Assembly: GCA_031841125.1 (NCBI GenBank) | Contig: CM063109.1 | Coordinates: 6,920,321-6,984,320, forward strand | Direction of reading: 5' to 3' | Source of the DNA: Acanthococcus lagerstroemiae | Taxonomy: Eukaryota; Arthropoda; Insecta; Hemiptera; Eriococcidae | Length of the DNA stretch: 64,000 nt | Shown: positions 22,486 to 35,119 of the stretch, piece after piece | Layout of the letters: each line of letters starts with the position of its first letter | Position numbering within the stretch: position 1 is the first letter of the stretch | Made by a program: the position numbers and the translations under genes | The notes under the pieces: model-generated | Database searches by the model: none | Seen by the model: the letters and a program-made list of their open reading frames with translations, nothing else | What the model was told of the DNA's origin: nothing

Positions 22486-22770
22486 AATAATATTGTTGAC
22501 AATAAAAATGGACCCAAAGGTATGAAATGTTACCGCACGTTATAGTTCTCTTTGATTAAATGATCTGAAAGTTTAGTGATTTGCGATTTTCAGTTTTTAG
22601 TGATTTTTTTTTTTTTTTCACTGATGTTTGAATTCTTGATTCACTATTGCCTATTGAGATCATGGTTACTGATTATTGAACTAACAGAGTAAGTGATAGT
22701 GCTGATACATAGTTACCATTAATAACAGTGACAAATAACAACACTACTGAACAAAATGAAATTTTTTTGT

Positions 22771-23190
22771 TTGCACAACGCATTTAAGGAAGTGCTTCTT
22801 TAGTACTTTTCAACGCTGAATACAGTGCCGTCGGCCGTTTTTCTCTATCACGTCTAGTTTTTCTGATCAAAAACTATAAAAAATTCAACTAAATGTGTTA
22901 AAAAAGAGGTTTAGGAACTGAATGTGGTCATACTGATTCGTGTTGTTGTGTGTTGCGGTCGTGTGTAGTGGTGTGTATTCCGTCTGTTTGTTTTCTGTTA
23001 TTGTGGTCTGAAAACACTGATAATATCTATCAGTCAGTGGTACTGCTTATTCCAATGCAAAAACAAAATGGAAACGAATTTCAGTCGTTCAGAACTCCAA
23101 ATTGTGACGTGATAGAGAAAAATGGGTCGCAGTATCGTTTTCAGCGTTAAAAAGTACCTCAGAATCACCTGTCGAAATGCATTGTGCAAA
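22771..23190. mobile_element. Foldback element, about 84-bp arms
   Basis: 22771-22854 (starting 'ttgcacaacgcattt', ending 'tttttctctatcacgtc') is an imperfect inverted copy of 23106-23190 (starting 'gacgtgatagagaaaaa', ending 'gcattgtgcaaa'). The spacer is about 250 bp and has no coding potential. Class unknown. Confidence 0.65.
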
Positions 23191-23832
23191 ATAGTTGCTC
23201 AGTAGTGTAATCAACATTTAGGGGAGAGATAGATGGCGAATGAAGCTGAGCAGGAGTAAACCATTATTTCAATAACGCTCCATAATAAGAATAATCTTGA
23301 AATGATCTTAATCTAATAAGCAGTATAATTATCTAATGGATTTCACCAACATTACTGATTTTGGTATTCTAAAAGTGCCTAAACGGCAAATGCATTAAAT
23401 AAACACATTATCAATTTAGTAAAAAATTATTAATTTTTCAATTCAAATTTCAATTTGACAGATAAGAAACACTTCCAAAAAACATCAGTAGTATTTAGTT
23501 GATCATGATCAAGATGAAATAGATATTACTTAAATACATTGAGTAATAGAGTAATTAAATGAATAATTAATTTCATATATTTTTAATCAAGTGATAAGGA
23601 AATACTATCAAAAAATCCTTGACAGAAACTGAAATTGATAGCGTTGATAGTATTTTTCAACTACTATCAAACAGTTAATAGTCTTGAACTATCAATTACC
23701 AATACATACATGGCTAATTCATGATGCACGAAATTCTGTTCAGTGAATATCTGTCTTCAAGAAACAGTAAATTCAAGTATATCTACCCAGTAAGAGCCCA
23801 TGTTGTTCAGACATAATCTGAGGTATTGTGAG
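23191..23832. other. Non-coding AT-rich stretch
   Basis: Contains 'actatcaa'/'ttgatagt' motifs in both orientations around 23620-23700; similar 'ttgatagtattgatagt' lies at about 19215, on the other side of the R1 element. The LINE may have landed inside an older repeat, but I could not define ends. Confidence 0.35.
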
Positions 23833-24643
23833 CAGGACTGCTTAGCCAGTTGGAAGGGCTAAACAATTAGCTAAAGCTAACGTTTCCAAACGATTAGCTT
23901 CGGCGAACAGCTAATGGCTAACATAGTCTCATTGGCTAGCTAGCGGTTAGCTAAAAGCTAAAAACGTCAATATGGGTATCATTTTACAGGTTTTTTAAAG
24001 CTCTATTCAAATAAAATGCAAAAGCTCGGCTAATCGCATTATCAAAGGAAAATGCGTAAAATTCTTACGACTGCAAATTACGAGGAAGCTGTACTCTTTA
24101 TCAATATCAAGTATTATCAACCTTCGAATCTAATGTTCGAACTCGACCCCGAACGCTGAAGAAGTGAAGACTGAAGTTGAAGTACGGAAGAGTGAAGACA
24201 TAGTGAAATGCGTCTATAAATTGTAAGTTTGTAACTGTGACTACCGTGAGGACTGAGGCAGTAAGGGTGTGGGCACCTGAGGCTGAGGCCACTGTGGGTT
24301 ACAACTTACAACCTTACAGAGTTACGACTCAACAAGAGAAAGGATCCGATCGTTACTCTGGCAAGAGAACCCTTCCTGATCATTTCATCATATAGGTATG
24401 ACTGGCATTGGCATTGTGTTCGACAAAAGAGTTCTCTTGTTGAGGTGGCGATTGGCCCTTTCTTCTTGTTTTCTATGATTTCAAAAAAAAAACAAAAAAA
24501 AAACTGTTAGCAAATCAAATTTTAATAGCTAATGGCTAAGCTAATTGCTAACATGATTTCATTAGCCAGCTAGTGTCTAGTTCATTTTGAGTCAAAATCG
24601 ATCGACTAACGGCTAAAAACTGCGGCTTAGCTAAGCAGCCCTG
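23833..24643. mobile_element. Non-autonomous hAT-like element, 811 bp
   Basis: Left end CAGGACTGCTTAGCC and right end GCTTAGCTAAGCAGCCCTG are inverted. Flanking 'attgtgag' (23825-23832) and 'actgtaag' (24644-24651) look like a diverged 8-bp duplication (6/8, both changes transitions). Both subterminal regions are packed with GCTAA/TTAGC motifs, as in hAT elements. No transposase frame, so movement would need an enzyme supplied from elsewhere. Confidence 0.72.
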
Positions 24644-24651
24644 ACTGTAAG

Positions 24652-26228
24652 ATTTTTTATAGTAAACGCGATGTTGCCGTATCGCTACCCAAATCTTTTG
24701 GAGTTTGCCTCCGTAATTTTTCAATGTCACAACAGGTGGAAAACTTTTTATTTGGCCTCGGGGCTGTAAGGCTGATCAAGATGTAAATGCGGCGCTTACG
24801 TTCAGCTTGCGTTCAGCTAGTTGCGAAATGTCGAATCATCACCTGTATATTTCTTGCTGACGCGATTCATTTTCTATACCGTAACCTTTCTGTGAAGCTT
24901 TTCTTGTTTCAGTATTTTTCTCTGGGAGGGTCAATTGTCCCTATTCCCTATTGCTTTCGCGTCCACGTCCGCCGCTACTCGGATCATTCATCACTGCTCA
25001 TGCTAAGAAACAAGATGGACTGCAGATCAGTGTGGCTGCAATTACAACGTAGATTTCTGACATAAGCCATGCTTCTCTTTGATTTACAATACTTTGTATT
25101 AATTTCTTCTCTTATAGAGGTTCTCTTCCAGTCGAATCGATTTCTAACGCATAAAATAGGTAGTGCAGGTAGGGCTCTGTACTGTGTATGCTAGATGAAT
25201 CTGACGTGGGATCCATTAGAAAAAGTGAACGTTAAGGTTAATCGACGTACCTGAAGGTATTCGAAACTAGCGTTAATATTCACACACGAACGTAAACAAA
25301 CACGAAATGGACGTATCGAAATATCGACGCGCACATTGCGAAGGAATCCAAGCTAATTTGCGAATATCGTTCGGAAGCATCGAACACGAGCCGCGGTACA
25401 AAATTCATCCTGTTGCGTCTGTCAGTCGCACACGTGAACTGAAGTCCGATCAGAAAATTAGATGAACTAATAACGAACACGACGAACAAACAGAGACTAA
25501 CTGAGAACTCATGAATATTAAAAAACATCCGAAATATATAAATTTGCCCGTAAAAAATTCAGTAGTTATGGATAGCTGTGTATCAGAAATTTGGCGTACA
25601 TTCCAGTTTACTCTGACGAATATATACTTATGCATGGATTTTAGGCGAGCCTACTTCTTAGCACACATTTTGTAGGGTAAAAAACTGGTCCCGACTAGTT
25701 ACCGGTACAGGTTTGAAGAACTATAACTTGGCGACCTGGGCGAGCGTGGTGATTCTGCTGAGGCTTGCTGTGGAAGTTCTACACTGTATGAACGTAGGAA
25801 GAGCTAATTAAAGGAAGGTAGATCTTGTTATTCTCGTCGCGTCACATCAGTGTAGAGATCAACTCTCGGTCAGTATCACATTCTTAGCGAGCGAACTGCA
25901 AGTCAATGTCTGAGAAGTGTAGTGAAACCGCATCAAGGTTTGATGGGTAAACAGTGACGCCGGAACTAAGGGCCGAAGGGGCAGTTGCCCCCTCACCCAC
26001 TTATGAACGTGCGAAGTCAGTATAGTATCATTTTGCTCTGTTCAGTTTCAACTCTAAAAATTGTATAAAATATAAGAACTTGCTTCCACCAAGTAATACG
26101 GGAACGCCACTTTTCCTTCAACCCGGCAAGTGAGAATATGGCTCATTTTCTTCAGAAAATATTTCATGAGTCATCACACCTGAGACAGTTGGAAGGCTAA
26201 GGGTACTACTCACGTGGCTGAAAATTTG
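24652..26228. other. Mostly non-coding; a CpG-richer patch at 25200-25450
   Basis: The patch 25200-25450 has many CpG dinucleotides. A minus-strand frame starting at 25528 begins with a signal-peptide-like sequence (MFFNIHEFSVSLCLFVVFVI), while a plus-strand frame also crosses it. A possible start context lies at about 25906 (plus). None of these has confirming splice or homology evidence, so no gene is called. Confidence 0.3.
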
Positions 26229-26243
26229 AGTGGATTGGGCCTC

Positions 26244-26462
26244 TCTTTTCTAATTTTCCTCTCAACCCGAGCCCTGGAATCCACCCTTTCGAGCATTACT
26301 TCGGAAACGTCGGGGAGGCTGTTAAGGCTGCGTTAGCCCTCTTCTCGTCTTGCCGAAAAACCGGCCTAGGTCGAAATGTAGCGAGTTGCAACGTGGGCTT
26401 GAACCCGGGACCTCCGGATTCCGAGACCAGCGCGCTATCCAATCAGCTAATCAGACCCCACA
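26244..26462 (-). mobile_element. tRNA-derived SINE, 219 bp, with intact target duplication
   Basis: Flanked by the exact 15-bp duplication gagtggattgggcct (26229-26243 and 26463-26477). The minus strand starts with a tRNA-like head: A box TAGCTGATTGG (26439-26449) and B box GGTTCAAGCCC (26395-26405), about 33 bp apart, as in a polymerase III promoter. A tRNA-unrelated body of about 150 bp follows, ending in an A-rich, not poly(A), sequence. The tRNA cloverleaf is imperfect. Such elements are mobilised by a partner LINE. The perfect duplication argues for a young or well-preserved copy. Confidence 0.85.
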
Positions 26463-26477
26463 GAGTGGATTGGGCCT

Positions 26478-28829
26478 AAAGTTTAGCATACAATATGCAT
26501 TATATATTTGGTTGTAATCTGAACTATCTTAACCTCGAGCGGCAGCCCATTATTCCTTCCTTATCGTTCTGGTGTTAGTAACAAAGATGGACTTACACTT
26601 CCTTACTTCTCAAAATTTTTCCCGCCAAATCATTCCATTGTACTTGTTTTCCTTGCTCCTTAAATCTTGCTCACCCATTCAAACCCCGTGATTTTGTTGT
26701 GTTAACGTGTTGTTGGGATTAACTTAGGACCAAGAAGATCTTGAATCTTGGAGTGCTCAAGTTAGGCGTTTTGAGGAGGTCGGACAGATTTTCCCTCCCC
26801 TTAACGAGGAGCTGAAAGGGGCCTATCAACCTGGAAATTTTAAATATTTTTGAGAAAAAACATGGAAACCAAATTATCGAAATAGAGGCTTCTTAGATGA
26901 TTCGTCAGATTTTCAATCCAGCTTCGATTTGGATATAAAAACAAGAATTTTATCCTTTGAATGGGCAAAAAGTGTACTTAACAAATTAAAGTGCCGAAGC
27001 ATATGATTAGAAAGTTTGTTTCAAATAGAATACAAATACGTGGAGAAAGTCTGAATTCCTCCCCCACTTCACCAAATAATTGATCAGAAACGAAATTGTG
27101 ATGGGCAAAATCAACTCGGCCAAAAAATTAAAAAAGCTATTGAAATTTTTTTTGTTGTTAATTTTGAAAATTGTGTAAAATTAGTAATATAGTCCCAACT
27201 TGGACCACCAGAATTCAAAATTTATGATGAAGATAACGATTTCACTATTTTTACATGAGCCCCCATCTTCACAAACGTCAGCATGAAGCTTGTGTAAAAT
27301 AAAATTACAAAATTTTGTTGGGAAAAATCGAGATTCCTCATCTTGGGTTGCAAACGACTTAAGAAATATAGCTTGCTACTCGTATAAACAAAATTAAATT
27401 AATCAGAAAATTTAAATTAAAAAAAATCACAACTAAATAGGGGTTATTTTTATTAGTTATTAGTTAATTATTACGTTAAATGTTTGATCCAACTCCGATT
27501 TCAGTTCCCAAAATTAAAATTGTACAGCATAAAACTTTTTCTTAAGCTTTTCATCTCCAATGGAGCTAGGTGAAATAAGACGACTGCAATACTCAATATT
27601 ACCGACCACGGAATCACCTTTTGATTTTTCAACTTTCAAAACTTGAACTTTCGATAATCATAATTTTCTTTCATTCAACAAATTGCTTCTTGGGATTATT
27701 CTTCCTTTATCGCAGAACAATCTTTTGATTCTGTAAAATTAATTCACACCATCGTTTCAACGGCTGTGTAAAGGATAATTTGATGTCCAAAATTTGATTT
27801 AGTTTCAATATTTTACTTCAAAAGATAATAAATTGATTATTCTTTAAAAAGAAGATAATTATAAAAAAAACAAATTTCATTGTCAAAAATTGGAATTTAA
27901 CAGGTCTAATCAATAACATGTGATTACAAAAATAGTCGAAATTTTTCTATGATCCCAATTTGATTTTGGGCAGTTTTACAATCAAAGTGTGCCTTTTGAC
28001 ATACTGTGAGTTGAAAGGTGTTAACATTTCATTTCAGTTTTTCGCAACGTCTCTACGACAAGTCTTCTAACGAAGTAGGTGAAGCGAAATTTTTCTGAGG
28101 AACAAATTTTGCGAAAATTATCAAATTATATTTTAGGGGTACAAAAGTTAGTGGCTAAAAAAAAACTAGCCAAAAAACCCTGAATTTATTTTGTCATTAG
28201 CTTCGTTCAGAGTCAATCAATGTGCTTATTTCCACTGTCTGAAAATTCCGTTTGTATTCTTTAGCAAGCTTTTCGCGTATTATATGAAAACTTAAATTTT
28301 AAAATATTCTTTATTACAATATCTCTTACGAATTTGGATTGACTTAATTCATGAATACAAATACGAAGGTATTCGAAAGTTGATTTAAATGAAAACACGA
28401 TAGTTTTGATTGATTCTGCAACGTCTATCAATGGCTCCTTTCAGAAAGTAATTTAACTTTGGGCTGTATTCAGTGACTTATCGAAAATCTATCAATAATC
28501 ATAATCAGTAACTCCAAAAAAACTTTTATTTCGATATTTCGTTGTATGGTTTAAGCCAAGTCAGTTTCGCTAGTTTGAAGGATGAAATTTTCAGTTTGAG
28601 TCCGACATCAGATATGATTGAACATTTCCATCTGGTGAAATATTCAAACTCACCTAAGCAAGAAACAAAGAATTTGGGTAGACATTTCGATATCTTTTCT
28701 CTAGAAAATTTGAAGTTTATGGACATCCAGCCTCCACTTTCAAGAACCAAAATCCTACCATATTTCATGATTTTGGTTGGTTTCCTTCTGAGCTGTTTCA
28801 AATTTTTGAATGCATAGGTTCCACAACTC
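26478..28829. other. Non-coding AT-rich stretch
   Basis: No exon, RNA gene or paired repeat recognised. Two overlapping 91-codon antisense frames at 28526-28817 have no assignable homology and no convincing splice context. Confidence 0.4.
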
Positions 28830-28832
28830 TTA

Positions 28833-29013
28833 GGGCTAGTATTCTAGAGCTTGGTGAAAAATAATCGACGGTTAACCGATGGTTAAAATGCGAATCCGGT
28901 ATTATAACCTCCGGTTTAACAAAGTGTTTTTTAACCCACCGAAATTAGCGGGTTAATCGCGTTTACGGATTTTTAAACAGAATCCCGTTAACCAGACTTT
29001 ATAATATTGGCCC
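28833..29013. mobile_element. PIF/Harbinger-like MITE, interrupted at its right tip
   Basis: The left end GGGCTAGTATTCTAGAGC is inverted at the right (CTTTATAATATTGGCCC), with some mismatches. TTA precedes the left end (28830-28832) and, once the hAT insertion at 29015-29319 is discounted, TTA follows the right end (29327-29329). A 3-bp TTA duplication with GGGC ends fits the Harbinger superfamily. No coding content. Confidence 0.55.
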
Positions 29014-29014
29014 T

Positions 29015-29319
29015 CAGGGACGTACCGAAGAGCTTTTCTGGGGGCGGGGGGGGGGGGTAAAATTTGTGAAAGTCTCAACTAACTCAACTCAAAATCCTCA
29101 AGTATCAAAGCAATAAAAAAAAATTTGACCTGTTGGATTTTTTCAATTGGCTCAACTCAATTCTTAAGATTCAAAGCAAAGAAAAGCCTTTTAAGCTTTC
29201 AAACTTGTTGGATTTTCCCAACTAGCCTGTCTGAAATGGTGAATTTTCCCAACTGCTGAGTAAAAAATTCCTACGGGGGGTGTAAGTAGCCCCCTCCCCT
29301 CCCCATCGGCACGTCCCTG
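29015..29319. mobile_element. hAT-like MITE, 305 bp
   Basis: Inverted ends CAGGGACGTACCGA and TCGGCACGTCCCTG, flanked by 'ttggccct' (29007-29014) and 'ctggccct' (29320-29327), 7/8 identical. The duplicated bases are the tip of the Harbinger-like MITE, so this insertion is the younger of the two. The interior contains G-runs and near-repeats of 'aactcaactcaa'. Confidence 0.72.
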
Positions 29320-29756
29320 CTGGCCCTTACATAACTGAACCATTCATTTATCTGCAGTATAATTTAGAGTTGAAGATGATGGGCTCTTCAAGTGAACCAG
29401 CAATAGCAAAGTTTACAGTTTGGAATTTTCATTTTGTGGAAAAAAAATTTAACAGTATCCTACCTACTTTTTATTCCTAATGTATCCCGCAGTTAGCACT
29501 GACGTGTATACCGTCTAACTATTTGATCTCCAAGGTCTTCGAATAATGAAAAACTAGCGTGCTGCAACATTGAAAGTGATTTTTTGGTTGAAAAATAATA
29601 GTAGTGCAGGCATCTTACTTTTGGAGAATTCAACATGATGTACGTTATTTTTTTTTTACTTAAAATTTTAAGTCTTACAAGCTTAATCGCGGACTACCTA
29701 TTCAAGTACTTACTCGTAGTAGCTCTTAATTAATATATTCATCGACCTTGATGTAG

Positions 29757-30058
29757 TGTTAAGTGATCTCAATCTGCATTCTCTAATGTTCCTCCCTGTT
29801 GGATCGAATTTTAAATATTCACCTAATCATACCTACTGCGAACTAGACGGTGATCCCGTAGTAGCAGTTTTAGGTAAAAATTACTTTCAGAAGGCAACCA
29901 CTCGATTTCTGGATTGCGAAAAAAAATTTCATCGATTAGACACTTACATAAACGAAGTGCTACCTTACAGTTATAAGGAAAATTTATCGCAATACAGTAA
30001 TAATAATAATTATTTATTATTATACTTAAACGTCACTGACATTTTTTTCTCGCGTTGA
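29757..30058 (+). CDS. Candidate coding exon, possibly of a small secreted protein
   Basis: Open frame of about 100 codons with protein-like composition (LPVGSNFKYSPNHTYCELD..., two Cys in the first part, then KNYFQKATTRFLDCEKKFHR), ending at a stop at 30056-30058. Just upstream, ATG ATG at 29635 begins a signal-peptide-like frame (MMYVIFFLLKILSLTSLIA). Two short-intron joins (about 58 or 85 bp) would connect it in frame, but each uses a weak site. The tail (SNNNNYLLLYLNV) overlaps an AAT microsatellite and may be non-coding. No family recognised. Confidence 0.3.
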
Positions 30059-31129
30059 AAACGAAAATAGTGATTTTAGGTTCAGTCTGTGCGTTCGTAC
30101 GAAATCAATGAATAATGTGGTGCCAAATGAAATGGAAAATACCTATCACGAGTTGAAGCAGTCCAGTAATTCAATCTGAATTATTATTAATTTCCCCAGA
30201 GACGTTCGGCGTATCGGCCCTCCAACGCATTTTCTTGTGTTGAAGAAAACCGATTGACTTTGAATTTGATAATTAATGAAACTTCATTGGGTTGCCGTGC
30301 TTCACTGATTATTAAATAAGCATACGGATCCGTTTTAGGTGTCTAGGAATTCCAGATTGTTTATTTAATTAATTTTCAAAGGTTATCTCGGTTATAGAGA
30401 TAATGTCAAAAAGTATTCTTGAAATATTCGTGCCTATTTGAAATGTATTAGTTGCAACGAGTCACGTTGTATTCGATTTAAGGTGTTTCACTTTTCAGTC
30501 AGAGTAAACTATTTCATTATACGTGCTGCGCCTCGGAGCTTCATTAATATTCCATCCGTATCAGCCTTTAAACTTTCTGGAGTTGATTTCAATCCCTCTC
30601 GGATTGTTTAGATGCTCATTTTCTTCAGTCATTATACGAGTAAAACATCTAGAATGATATTGAAAGTTTATCAGTAGATTGGTCCATTTCATATTGCTCA
30701 CTCGCTGCTCGCTTGGAGATGAATCAGGAAAACAGACTGAGTGCTGAGTACCTACATTTTTTATAATGGATACGACTAAAATGTTTGGTTTTGATTGCAA
30801 TACGTAATGCCGAACCTCCTAATACCGGAAGGAGTGAACTTTTGGATGAAAGGCTATTCCATGTCAATGGATCCCTTCGATTTTGACTGAGTTGTATGCT
30901 TGGAAAACCTTAGCAAACTGCTCATTTGATTTTAAAGTTTCATGGTTTTTCAGTCAGCCAAAAATACAGAAGTACACCACTTGCAATTGTACCTACTATG
31001 TGCCAGGTTCGCTATTTTGTTGGGTAGAGGAGGACAGAATTTCAGCTTATCCAGCGCTTTAGAATATCAATTTTACCAATTTTGAAATTTAGTGTCCATG
31101 TTGGAGTGTGACTGAAATTGATAAATTCT
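30059..31129. other. Non-coding stretch
   Basis: No supported feature. Confidence 0.4.
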
Positions 31130-31514
31130 GTATGTAGGTTGCGCCAATCCACAATTTCTTTTTCTGTATTCCAGAGTGCTTTCGGCTGTTATACCACCTG
31201 GAGTACCCTGACACTTTTCTCTTTGTCGTCCTCTTCTTATAGTGGTGTGCCTATTAAACACAACAACTAACTTTCAAAGTGAGAACCTATTCCAATTAAT
31301 AACATAAGACTCACTGATTGGACAGACTACACAACCACAGGCAATCAATAGGAACACACCAGATAAGTTTACCATACAGTACTACATACCCCTATAAGGT
31401 ACAGGACGACAAAGAGAAAAGTGTTGGGGTACTCCACTGAAGAATGGCGTAACAGCCGAAAGCGCTCTGGACTACAGAAGAGAGGAATTGTGAATTGGCA
31501 CACCCTACATACAC
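31130..31514. mobile_element. Foldback element, about 115-bp arms
   Basis: 31130-31243 pairs with 31389-31514. Shared blocks are 'gtatgtagg', 'ccagag.gctttcggctgtta', 'ggagtacccc.acacttttct' and 'ctttgtcgtcct', in inverted order. The spacer is about 145 bp. The 119-codon open frame at 31421-31780 crosses the right arm and is not considered a gene. Confidence 0.7.
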
Positions 31515-33019
31515 AATTTTGGAATTGGTTGTGGTTACAGGGCCGAAAGAAAGATTTGAATTTATCAATATACATTTTGCCTATTCTGAGGATTCCATTT
31601 GACCATCTTAGATTGTCCGAAAGTATGTCGATCGGGGGGGGGGGGGTCCTCTTCTTTGGTATGTCTCTGAGTTACTTTGGAATGCTCTTTCTGTTTTCTT
31701 TCGCAACTATTGACCGCTGGACTCGTGGACTCGACAATAAATTCTTTGGCTCACAGAAATGTTCTTCGAATTTTTTATAGCCAATGCTTCCTCCTTGAAT
31801 CGTTTTATGGGTGAATTTTATTTTATTTTGGACAATATTTTACCCTCTTTCGCCCATTGCAGTACATGGATAATGGATATGTATTAAAAAAAGGAGCAGA
31901 AACCGGACGATACACAGCTGAGCCAAAAGCTTAGGCGCAACCATCACCAGCTTCCACCCCTTCCCCGATGACCACTCCCATGCACGTATACTATTCATTC
32001 TAGATCCATGGGCTCAGTTCCATATTTACTCAGCCAGGCAGTAATCGACTCATATACAGTTAATCAGACATAATTTTTCATTTTTTAGGATTTAATTTAG
32101 TGAAGGGGAAAGATAGAAGAAAAAAAATTGGCGTTGATAGTATTTAGTATTTAGTTTTCAAAATTTGATCTTATGTAAAGTTTTTATCAGGCCGTCCCTG
32201 CCTTTTGGGTCTAAGATTTTTAATCATAGAAGCGTGCCCGCCAGGTGTGCCTGCCGAGTGTGCTTGGGCACACTCTACTTTTTGTAGAATCCCCCCTCCC
32301 CACCACCACTAATATAGTCACGATAATATGAAATACGAGTATTATTCATTTTTCATTTTCATTCAAAATTAGAGCTAATCCTTGGTCAATTTTGGAATTT
32401 GCCAAAGTTGCAACACTGACTATCGAAAATATAATTTTAATATTGCTATCAGCTTGGAGCGTTCTCTTCCTACCTATCAGCAGGAGTGGACAATCCTGCT
32501 TTTGGCACATCCTACTCAGAAGGTCCAGACACGCTTATGTTTCTAATAATGTTTATAATGACTTAAGGTTTCATTACACACTCTCTACTTCTGATAATAT
32601 AGCGGAATTTGTATAAATTTCTGTTTTGTGTAGAGGTAACCGAAATATGTTATTAATGCGGCCTGAAAGTAGTCTTGGTACAGGTAATGGAATTTTATCA
32701 AACAAGTTCGAGTCCGCGATGTGAGAAGTCAATAAATATTTTTTGAAAATTACCATCGCTACTTTTCAACATATGTTCCTCAAGTAATTCACTGTTGGTT
32801 AGCTCACTAGGATGATATTAAAATTATTTTTTGTATAAGAATTGCAGAAACATTTTTTGAATTTTTCAACCAAGAGTCAGTTTTTGTTTTTAGCAGGGCG
32901 TCATATTATTGATCCTAATTCTAAATTTGATCTCACTAATGAAATGTAGAGGGTCAGAAGAGTCAGAAATGATTTGGGGTTTGAGACGGTATATAAAGTC
33001 TAGTAGGGACTTACCTTTT
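31515..33019. other. Non-coding stretch
   Basis: Includes a 12-base G run near 31636 and the low-complexity 32290 C-rich tract. No exon or paired element was identified. Confidence 0.4.
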
Positions 33020-34300
33020 TAATTATTTATTATGATAGGGAATAAAAGTCAGCTTGGAATCAAAAAGTATTCCCAAGTCCCTGATCTCTGATTTAATATC
33101 CATCAGCGAATGCCCCCTAATGGAGTAACAAAAAGTTACCGGCTGCCTTTTATTTGTGAAGTTTATTTGATAGCATTCCTCCATGTTCAGGGGCAAATTG
33201 TTTGGTATGCATCCGAAATTTAGTATATTCGGGTCTTCTAGTAGTTCCACTGCATCATTTCCACTACGTATTTGTTTGAATAATTTCAAATCATCAACAT
33301 GTAGTAGTGCTTGTGACGACCTTAATTTTGTAGGTAAATCATTTATGAAAGAGTTGAAGAGTAAGAGGCCCAAGTGTAACCCTTGGGGCACACCAAAAAC
33401 AGCTATATTATGGTGACGAAATTACTCCCTGAAAATGTACATTTTGTATATTTGTATTCTGGTGTGAAGATATGATTGAAGTGTAATCTAGTCCCTGAGA
33501 AAAATCATATGATTTCAATATCGCTACCTAATATACCTAGTTGATTATGATAAATTTTATTGAATGCCTGTTGGAAATCGGTATTCAGTATAAATAACGT
33601 CAGTCTGTGTACCGATATCAATATTTTTTGCCAATGTATCATAACAGTTACTTAAATTGGTGACAACGCTCCTCCTAGCTGTGAAGCCGTGTTTTTGATC
33701 ACAGATTCTATGTTTTACCTGAATATAGATCCCGTTATATATGATCATTTTGAAAATCTTCCGTGGCGTTGGAAGGATAGTTACAGGTCTGTGCAAAGAA
33801 ATATTGTGTTTTTTGTTTCGGATATTGGGATTACCTTAGAAACCTTTTCCAGATATCTGGAAATATTGATTTTGTAATAATCAAGTTAAAAATATGCGTA
33901 AGAAGCATGATCAGTCGTTCACTGCAAGCCTTATGTATGTATATACATTATGATGGCGGAGCTCCATCTGGACCAAGTACTCTTTTTGTTGGCATTTTTT
34001 TAAGAGCATTCAAATTTTCTTTTTCAGAAATAAGGTTCACGTTGATATTATGAAGGCTATAATGATTCATTGATGGAAGTGGGTAGTTATTTGGTTGGGA
34101 ATAATTTTGAGAAAAACTTTTGGCAAATACCTCAGAAATTTCAGTATGTTTTGTGAAGAATTTTATCATCAGATTTGAAGATTCTTCCAGAGGCTCCCAC
34201 CCGCCTTTTTGTAGCCAAGTAATTTCAGAACTTTCTTTGGATTGTAGGCAATTTGTTGTTGTTGTTGTTTTTGCTGAGGTTATTTCTTTACGTTCTCGAA
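33020..34300 (-). pseudogene. Jockey-type non-LTR retrotransposon, decayed fragment
   Basis: Reading right to left on the minus strand. About 34290-33950 gives the pre-RT linker and GPDGAP (KKMPTKRVLGPDGAPPS). 33796-33557 gives RPVTILPTPRKIFKMIIYNGI and the DQKHGFTARRSVVTNL block. 33391-33023 gives PQGLHLGLLLFNSFINDLP, a mutated catalytic box (HVDDLKLF, usually FADD) and the IRDLGILFDSKLTF thumb motif. The pieces lie in different frames with stops, and both ends are missing. The wording of these motifs matches jockey-clade reverse transcriptase closely. It has no possible activity. Confidence 0.85.
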
Positions 34301-35054
34301 TGAGTCTCAATCGTGAAAATTCTCTTGTATGATGTGTTCGGTGTAATAAAAGCAAACACGTTTAAGAAAGTCATAACCAAACGGATTATTGAAAATTCTC
34401 ACTCATTTTAGAAATACATATTGTCGTCAGTTGAGGGAAGCACTTCAAAATGCATTTCTGTGGGGGCCTTGGAAAGGGCTGACAGTGAATATCTAAAATG
34501 GAAGATGGTTCGTGGAAAAATAATTTATTTGTATTTGATTAATCGGAAATAAAACATGCCTCGTGAAAGCATAAGCGAATGATAACGTGAACGAATTTCA
34601 TAGGTCGACATTGACATTGTAAACCTACGATGGTTTTGTTAATGCAGTTGCCTATATTACGCTATCGAAGGAGATAAATAACGTATGCTAATTTGGATAT
34701 TTTCACGTCATAATTGCAGTGGAATTTTACGAATGGTTTCAACTCTTTTACAAACATTTCTTTGCACCTGTGTAAAGCTTTTTTTTTTCTCCAGTACTTG
34801 GTTTAAAGTATTTTTTAAAGATGACAAAGTACTTTCGCGGAAAACCAGACAACCTTAACGTGTATTCTGAATATTCTATACTCGCTGTATTCGTAGCATG
34901 TATTTGCGCCTTCATTAGGTCATGTTAGACAACCGCACCAGTCGAAGAGTTACTAGTCAATGTTCTTGCCGCTGCAAATCTTCAGCTATCTTACTCTGTT
35001 TTTCCGAAACTAAGTCAAAATCTTGTAAAAACGTGCGTATATCATGTCAGCATT

Positions 35055-35057
<3 letters not shown>

Positions 35058-35116
<59 letters not shown>
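35058..35116. repeat. (CT)n microsatellite, about 29 units
   Basis: Uninterrupted CT dinucleotides. The surroundings (34361-35412) are otherwise non-coding. Confidence 0.95.

Positions 35117-35119
<3 letters not shown>

Noticed and set aside
24787..25065. 92-codon plus-strand frame
   Set aside because: No recognisable domain, splice context or signal; probably chance.
25280..25528. Signal-peptide-like minus-strand frame (MFFNIHEFSVSLCLFVVF...)
   Set aside because: Hydrophobic start only; no matching intron sites and a competing plus-strand frame. Mentioned as part of the non-coding stretch instead.
26395..26450. A functional tRNA gene on the minus strand
   Set aside because: A and B boxes are present, but the cloverleaf stems pair poorly and the unit continues into a 3' body bounded by a 15-bp target duplication, so it is a SINE head.
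31421..31780. 119-codon plus-strand frame
   Set aside because: Runs across one arm of a foldback element and a G12 tract.
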